Shown one piece after another: positions 60,090 through 64,000 of a stretch of 64,000 bases of DNA; within the stretch, counting starts at the first letter, position 1, and the number at the start of each line of letters is the position of its first letter. The stretch is from Streptomyces aquilus. Its GTDB lineage: Bacteria; Actinomycetota; Actinomycetes; Streptomycetales; Streptomycetaceae. The notes beneath the pieces are model-generated. The model did no database searches. It had not been told where the DNA came from and saw only the letters and a list, made by a program, of their open reading frames with translations. The stretch spans positions 1,736,001 to 1,800,000 of the forward strand of contig NZ_CP034463.1 in assembly GCF_003955715.1 (NCBI RefSeq), read 5' to 3'. The translations under genes were made by a program, and so were the position numbers.

Positions 60090-61526
60090 ATGTCAGCTGC
60101 CGAGGGTCCGCTCGTCGTCGGCGTGGACACGTCCACGCAGTCCACCAAGGCCCTGGTCGTCGACGCGTCGACCGGCCGGGTGGTCGCGAGCGGTCAGGCG
60201 CCGCACACCGTGTCGTCCGGCGCCGGCCGCGAGAGCGACCCGCGTCAGTGGTGGGACGCCCTGGGCGAGGCCCTGCGCCAGTGCGGCGACGCCGCGCACG
60301 AGGCCGCGGCGGTGTCCATCGGCGGCCAGCAGCACGGCCTGGTCACGCTGGACGAGCGCGGCGAGCCGGTGCGCCCGGCCCTGCTGTGGAACGACGTCCG
60401 CTCGGCGCCGCAGGCCGCGCGGCTGATCGAGGAGCTGGGCGGCCCGAAGGCCTGGGCGGAGCGCACCGGCAGCGTGCCAGGCGCGTCCTTCACCGTCACG
60501 AAGTGGGCGTGGCTGGCCGAGCACGAACCGGAGGCGATCCGCGCGACGAAGTCGGTGCGCCTCCCGCACGACTACCTCACCGAGCGCCTCACCGGCCAGG
60601 GCACCACCGACCGCGGCGACGCCTCCGGCACGGGCTGGTGGGCGTCGGCGACCGAGTCGTACGACACCGAGATCCTCGCCCACGTGGGCCTCGACCCGGC
60701 GCTGCTCCCGCGCGTGGTCCGCCCCGGCGAGGTGGCGGGCACCGTGCGCGACAGCCACGACCTGCCGTTCTCGAAGGGCACTCTGGTCGCCCCCGGCACC
60801 GGGGACAACGCGGCCGCCGCTCTGGGCCTCGGCCTGCGCCCCGGCACCCCGGTGCTGAGCCTGGGCACCTCGGGCACGGTGTACGCGGTGTCCAAGCGGC
60901 GCCCCGCCGACCCGACCGGCACGGTGGCCGGCTTCGCCGACGCGCACGGCGACTGGCTGCCATTGGCCTGCACCCTGAACTGCACCCTCGCCGTCGACCG
61001 CGTCGCCGCCCTCCTCGGCCTGGACCGCGAGGCCGTGGAGCCCACCTCCGACGTCACACTCCTGCCGTACCTCGACGGCGAGCGCACCCCGAACCTGCCG
61101 AACGCCTCGGGCCTGCTGCACGGTCTGCGCCACGACACGACCGGCGGCCAGCTGCTCCAGGCCGCCTACGACGGCGCCGTGCACGCCCTCCTCGGCGCGC
61201 TCGACCTGGTTCTGGACGAGGACGCGGACCGCTCGACCCCGCTGCTGCTGATCGGCGGCGGCGCCCGAGGCCGGGCCTGGCAGGAGACCGTACGACGGCT
61301 GTCCGGGCGTCCCGTGCAGATCCCGGAGGCCAAGGAGCTGGTCGCGCTCGGCGCCGCCGCGCAGGCCGCCGGCCTGCTGACCGGCGAGGACCCAGCCGCG
61401 GTCGCCCGGCGCTGGAACACCACCGCCGGTCCGGTGCTGGAGGCCGTGGAGCGGGACGAGGCGACGATGGCGAGGATCTCCGGGGTACTCTCCGACGCGG
61501 CTCCGCTGCTGGCGGGCGGTCATTGA
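60090..61526 (+). CDS. xylB: Xylulokinase
   Basis: A 478-residue FGGY-family sugar kinase. The first ATP/sugar motif VGVDTSTQSTKALVVD is at residues 9-24; the substrate block SIGGQQHGLV is near 72, the catalytic Asp lies in GTGDNAAAALG (about 232) and the FGGY-like hinge LIGGGARGRAWQE is near 385. It phosphorylates D-xylulose to xylulose 5-phosphate, feeding the pentose phosphate pathway, downstream of xylA. The ATG at 60090 has GGGAGA. The ROK regulator follows after 58 bases. Confidence 0.96.
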   Translation: MSAAEGPLVVGVDTSTQSTKALVVDASTGRVVASGQAPHTVSSGAGRESDPRQWWDALGEALRQCGDAAHEAAAVSIGGQQHGLVTLDERGEPVRPALLWNDVRSAPQAARLIEELGGPKAWAERTGSVPGASFTVTKWAWLAEHEPEAIRATKSVRLPHDYLTERLTGQGTTDRGDASGTGWWASATESYDTEILAHVGLDPALLPRVVRPGEVAGTVRDSHDLPFSKGTLVAPGTGDNAAAALGLGLRPGTPVLSLGTSGTVYAVSKRRPADPTGTVAGFADAHGDWLPLACTLNCTLAVDRVAALLGLDREAVEPTSDVTLLPYLDGERTPNLPNASGLLHGLRHDTTGGQLLQAAYDGAVHALLGALDLVLDEDADRSTPLLLIGGGARGRAWQETVRRLSGRPVQIPEAKELVALGAAAQAAGLLTGEDPAAVARRWNTTAGPVLEAVERDEATMARISGVLSDAAPLLAGGH

Positions 61527-61556
61527 GAGGCACATCCGATGACCGAGGACTGAGTC

Positions 61557-61580
61557 ACTGAGGGACTGAGGGACTGAGGG
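61557..61580 (+). repeat. Three perfect copies of ACTGAGGG before the ROK gene
   Basis: ACTGAGGG is repeated at 61557-61564, 61565-61572 and 61573-61580; the following GGGAGG is the ribosome binding site of the ROK gene at 61585. Variation in copy number could change spacing or create extra binding sites. Confidence 0.6.
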
Positions 61581-61584
61581 AGGC

Positions 61585-62793
61585 ATGACCGCACCGCTGC
61601 ACGACACCCACGCGGCCGGTCCGGGGCGCGCGCTGCCCGACACCCAGCAGGGCATGCGCCGCCGCAACCTGGCCCGGGTACTGCACGCGGTCAGCGCCGA
61701 GGGCCCGCTGTCCCGTGCCGCGGTCGCCTCCCGGATCGGCCTGACCCGTGCCGCCGTGTCCAGCCTCGTCGACGAGCTCATACGCTCCGGCCTGCTGGAG
61801 GAGCTGGGACCCGAGCGGCCGGGCCGGGTGGGCCGCCCCGGGTCGGCACTCGCCGTCAGCGGGCACGGCCCCGCCGGCATCGGCGCCGAGATCGGCGTCG
61901 ACCATCTCGCGGTCTGCGCGGTCGACCTGCGCGGACAAGTGCGGGCCCGGGCCGAACGCCACGTGGCGAACCGCGGCCGTGCCCCCGGGCCCGTGATCGG
62001 GGAACTCACCGAACTGGTGCACCGGGTCGTCGCCGAGGCGCAGGGCGAGGGGCTGTGGCCGGCGGGGCTAGCGGTGGCCGTGCCGGGCCTGGTCGCCCGC
62101 GACGCCCGCACCGTCGTCCGCGCCCCGAACCTCGACTGGCACGACATCGATCTCGGCGCCCTGCTGCCCTCCGCGTACCCGCTGACCGTGGACAACGAGG
62201 CGAACTTCGGCGCGCTCGCGGAGCTCTGGCTCGGGGACGCCACACCGCACGACTTCCTGCATGTGTCGGCGGAGATCGGTATCGGTGCGGCGCTCGTCGT
62301 CGCCGGCGGTCTGCTGCGCGGGACCCGCGGCTTCGCGGGCGAGCTGGGGCATGTGCCGGTGCAGCCGGAGGGTCCGCTGTGTCCGTGCGGGGGGCGTGGG
62401 TGTCTGGAGCAGTACGCCGGTGAGGAGGCGGTGCTGCGGGCCGCGGGGCTCGCACCGGGTGAGGACCGCGTCGGGCTGCTCGCGGGCCGGGCCGCCGACG
62501 GTGACGAGGCCGTACGGCGTGCGCTGCGCGAGGCGGGGGCGGCGCTCGGGGTCGCGCTGACGGGGGCGGTGAACCTGCTGGACCCGGAGAGCGTCGTGCT
62601 CGGCGGCGCGCTGTCCGGACTCGCGCCCTGGCTGCTGCCCGCGCTGGAGGCCGAGCTGGACCGGCGTACCGCCGGCCCCGCCTGCCCGGTGTCGGTGTCG
62701 CGGCTCGGTCCCGAGGGACCGCTGCTGGGTGCCGCGCACTCGGTGGTCCGCGCGGTCCTGGACGACCCGGCCGCGGTGGCGGAACGGGCCTGA
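61585..62793 (+). CDS. ROK-family repressor, probable xylose regulator
   Basis: A 402-residue ROK regulator. The N-terminal winged helix (about 20-75) includes LSRAAVASRIGLTRAAVSSL. The sugar-kinase-like domain has the nucleotide-binding GIGAEIGVDHLAVCAVDLRG and the zinc motif CPCGGRGCLEQY (about 268-279). By position after xylB and divergent xylA, it is the likely XylR-type repressor, releasing DNA when D-xylose binds. The ATG at 61585 follows GGGAGG. A tandem repeat array starts 9 bases after its stop. The role is inferred from neighbourhood. Confidence 0.92.
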   Translation: MTAPLHDTHAAGPGRALPDTQQGMRRRNLARVLHAVSAEGPLSRAAVASRIGLTRAAVSSLVDELIRSGLLEELGPERPGRVGRPGSALAVSGHGPAGIGAEIGVDHLAVCAVDLRGQVRARAERHVANRGRAPGPVIGELTELVHRVVAEAQGEGLWPAGLAVAVPGLVARDARTVVRAPNLDWHDIDLGALLPSAYPLTVDNEANFGALAELWLGDATPHDFLHVSAEIGIGAALVVAGGLLRGTRGFAGELGHVPVQPEGPLCPCGGRGCLEQYAGEEAVLRAAGLAPGEDRVGLLAGRAADGDEAVRRALREAGAALGVALTGAVNLLDPESVVLGGALSGLAPWLLPALEAELDRRTAGPACPVSVSRLGPEGPLLGAAHSVVRAVLDDPAAVAERA

Positions 62794-62801
62794 TCCCACG
62801 G

Positions 62802-63032
62802 ACGGTCGCTGTCCGAATGGGCCGGACCCCACGCACGGTCCCTGTCCGAACAGGCCTGACCCCACGCACGGTCCCTGTCCGAACAGGCCTGACCCCACGC
62901 ACGGTCCCTGTCCGAACAGGCCTGACCCCACGCACGGTCCCTGTCCGAACAGGCCTGACCCCACGCACGGCCCTTGCCCGAACAGGCTCGATCTCACGGA
63001 CGGCCCTTGGCCGAACGGCCGTGAACCGAGGC
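62802..63032. repeat. 33-base tandem repeat array with a hairpin in each unit
   Basis: Seven consecutive 33-base units: 62802-62834 (diverged), 62835-62867, 62868-62900, 62901-62933 and 62934-62966 (identical), 62967-62999 and 63000-63032 (diverged). The identical units contain CCTGTCCGAACAGG, a 5-base-pair hairpin with a CCGA loop. The array begins 9 bases after the ROK stop and occupies most of the 417-base gap 62794-63210. It has no spacers, so it is not a CRISPR. Since 33 is divisible by three, all six frames appear open through it, but no start signal or codon bias supports a protein. The rest of the gap holds a dyad near the amidase. Confidence 0.92.
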
Positions 63033-63043
63033 CCACTTCACCC

Positions 63044-63068
63044 CTGTGGGTGATCGAGATATCCACAG
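63044..63068. promoter_or_regulatory. Inverted repeat upstream of the amidase gene
   Basis: CTGTGG (63044-63049) and CCACAG (63063-63068) are complementary with a 13-base spacer. The overlapping CACCC/GGGTG arms (about 63039-63051) add a second symmetry. It lies about 140 bases upstream of the amidase ATG, between the repeat array and the gene. Confidence 0.4.
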
Positions 63069-63210
63069 ATCAGGCGTCGTCCACCGAAACCCACCGCGCC
63101 CTTCTGCCCACCCCGCCCGCGCCGTACCGTGATTCACGCGAGGCGCAACCGCCATGACAGCGGGGCCGGACGTACTGATACGACGCCATCCCGAACGGAG
63201 CAGTGCAGCA

Positions 63211-64000
63211 ATGAGCGAGCCCCGGATCCTGACCGTCCGACCCGAACCGGGCGCATACGCCTGGACGTTCGGCGGCGTCCCACCCGTGGCGCGCATCGCG
63301 CCCGGCACGGTCCTCGACCTGTACACCGAGGACTGCTTCGCCGGCCGGGTGCGGTCCGAGAAGGACCTGGTGTCCGAGGTATGCGAGTTCCCGTTCCTGA
63401 ATCCGCAGACCGGCCCCTTCCACATCGAGGGCGCCGAGCCGGGCGACACCGTCGCCGTGCACTTCGTGTCGATCGAACCGGCACGGGACTGGGCCGCGTC
63501 CACCACGGTCCCCCTCTTCGGCGCGCTCACCTCGACGCAGACCACGGCCACCCTCCAACCCCCGCTCCCCGAGACCGTGTGGATCTGGCAGCTGGACCGG
63601 ACACGTCGCACCGCCTTGTTCCGGGCGCACGACAGCGACATCGAGATCGAGCTGCCGATGGACCCGATGCACGGCACGGTGGGCGTGGCTCCGGCCAATC
63701 TGGAGGTCCGCTCGGCGCTGGTGCCCGACGCGCACGGCGGGAACATGGACACACCGGAGATGCGGGCCGGCGTCACCTGCTACCTCGGGGTCAACGTGGA
63801 GGGCGCGCTGCTCAGCCTCGGCGACGGGCACGCCCGGCAGGGCGAGGGCGAGACCTGCGGGGTCGCCGTCGAGTGCGCGATGAACACGGTGGTGATCGTC
63901 GAGTTGCTGAAGGGGCTCGCCACACCCTGGCCGCGCATCGAGTCCGACACCCACATCATCTCGACGGGGTCGGCACGCCCGCTGGAGGACGCGTTCCGGA
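63211..64000 (+). CDS. Acetamidase/formamidase family protein (partial, C-terminus off the window)
   Basis: The first 263 codons are visible; the gene runs off the right edge. The protein matches the FmdA/AmdA family: FNP-like FPFLNPQTGPFHIEGAEPGD near residue 55-75, MDPMHGTVGVAP near 150, GGNMDTPEM near 180 and LGDGHARQGEGETCG near 210. These enzymes hydrolyse formamide or acetamide to ammonia and the acid in the cytoplasm. CGGAG precedes the ATG at 63211 by about 10 bases. No operon partner is visible. Confidence 0.92.
   Translation, partial: MSEPRILTVRPEPGAYAWTFGGVPPVARIAPGTVLDLYTEDCFAGRVRSEKDLVSEVCEFPFLNPQTGPFHIEGAEPGDTVAVHFVSIEPARDWAASTTVPLFGALTSTQTTATLQPPLPETVWIWQLDRTRRTALFRAHDSDIEIELPMDPMHGTVGVAPANLEVRSALVPDAHGGNMDTPEMRAGVTCYLGVNVEGALLSLGDGHARQGEGETCGVAVECAMNTVVIVELLKGLATPWPRIESDTHIISTGSARPLEDAFR

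Noticed and set aside
60093..62243. A 716-codon open frame antisense to xylB and the ROK gene
   Set aside because: It is a shadow of two well-identified genes with no domain features of its own.
62802..63053. Regular 33-base repeats as a possible CRISPR array or repeat protein
   Set aside because: There are no unique spacers between the units and no cas genes. All frames are open only because 33 is divisible by three; there is no start signal, ribosome binding site or codon bias for a protein.

Overview
This is a G+C-rich stretch of actinobacterial chromosome, almost certainly from a Streptomyces. The evidence is third-position G/C bias, many GTG starts, near absence of TTA codons, a conservon (sensor kinase, roadblock, DUF742 and small GTPase proteins), a streptogrisin-type protease, many secreted proteins and lipoproteins, and Streptomyces-typical families (DUF6174, DUF3152, DUF5709, DUF6397). 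I support 62 protein genes, including a 27-codon leader peptide; the first (barstar family) and last (acetamidase/formamidase) are cut by the window edges. I saw no rRNA, tRNA, insertion sequence, prophage or CRISPR array. The region looks like ordinary chromosome with accessory metabolic and regulatory cassettes.

Layout. 1-2.7 kb: barstar-like protein, a PLP enzyme related to cysteine desulfurases, and two small lipoproteins. 2.7-7.5 kb: an MmyB-type regulator divergent from an SDR dehydrogenase, then an MHS transporter overlapping a secreted hydrolase behind a clear promoter and a repeated leader. 7.5-11.2 kb: response regulator, sensor kinase and lipoprotein joined by 4-base overlaps, divergent from a DUF3152 protease-like protein. 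11.2-13.5 kb: ArsR regulator and SulP anion transporter. 13.6-16.7 kb: a streptogrisin-like protease with two TTA codons, an EamA exporter/TetR pair, and a YjbQ protein. 16.7-20.7 kb: a sulfonate-uptake operon (permease, ATPase, binding protein, flavin monooxygenase-like enzyme) preceded by a leaderless leader peptide containing Cys. 20.7-25.5 kb: MltG-like protein, ABC exporter/MarR pair, and a dicarboxylate symporter with a repetitive acidic tail. 25.7-31.8 kb: PNGase A-like secreted amidase, L,D-transpeptidase, and a heterodimeric ABC exporter with complementary degenerate ATP sites.

31.8-39.9 kb: secreted lipoprotein divergent from an ECF sigma/anti-sigma pair, DUF5709, zinc-free ribosomal protein L31, a membrane hydrolase, a DUF3516 helicase, TesB thioesterase and a DUF6397 protein. 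40.0-45.6 kb: a conservon arranged MHYT sensor, CvnA, CvnB, CvnC, gap, CvnD, gap, second CvnB. 45.7-51.8 kb: methyltransferase, hydrolase/PadR pair, MpaB-like oxygenase, two uncharacterised proteins, a secreted esterase and a 60-residue membrane protein. 52.0-56.2 kb: SNF2 helicase and SWIM zinc-finger protein in one operon. 56.3-64.0 kb: phytase-like esterase, Pro-rich membrane protein, the xylose cassette (xylA divergent from xylB and a ROK regulator), a 33-bp tandem repeat array, and an amidase.

The strongest leads are the 33-bp hairpin array after the ROK gene, the leaderless Cys leader peptide plus tandem repeats before the sulfonate operon, the expanded conservon, the complementary ABC dimer and the bldA-type control of the protease. 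I found no single wholly undescribed multi-gene defence or biosynthetic system. All motif positions were read by eye; no searches were run.
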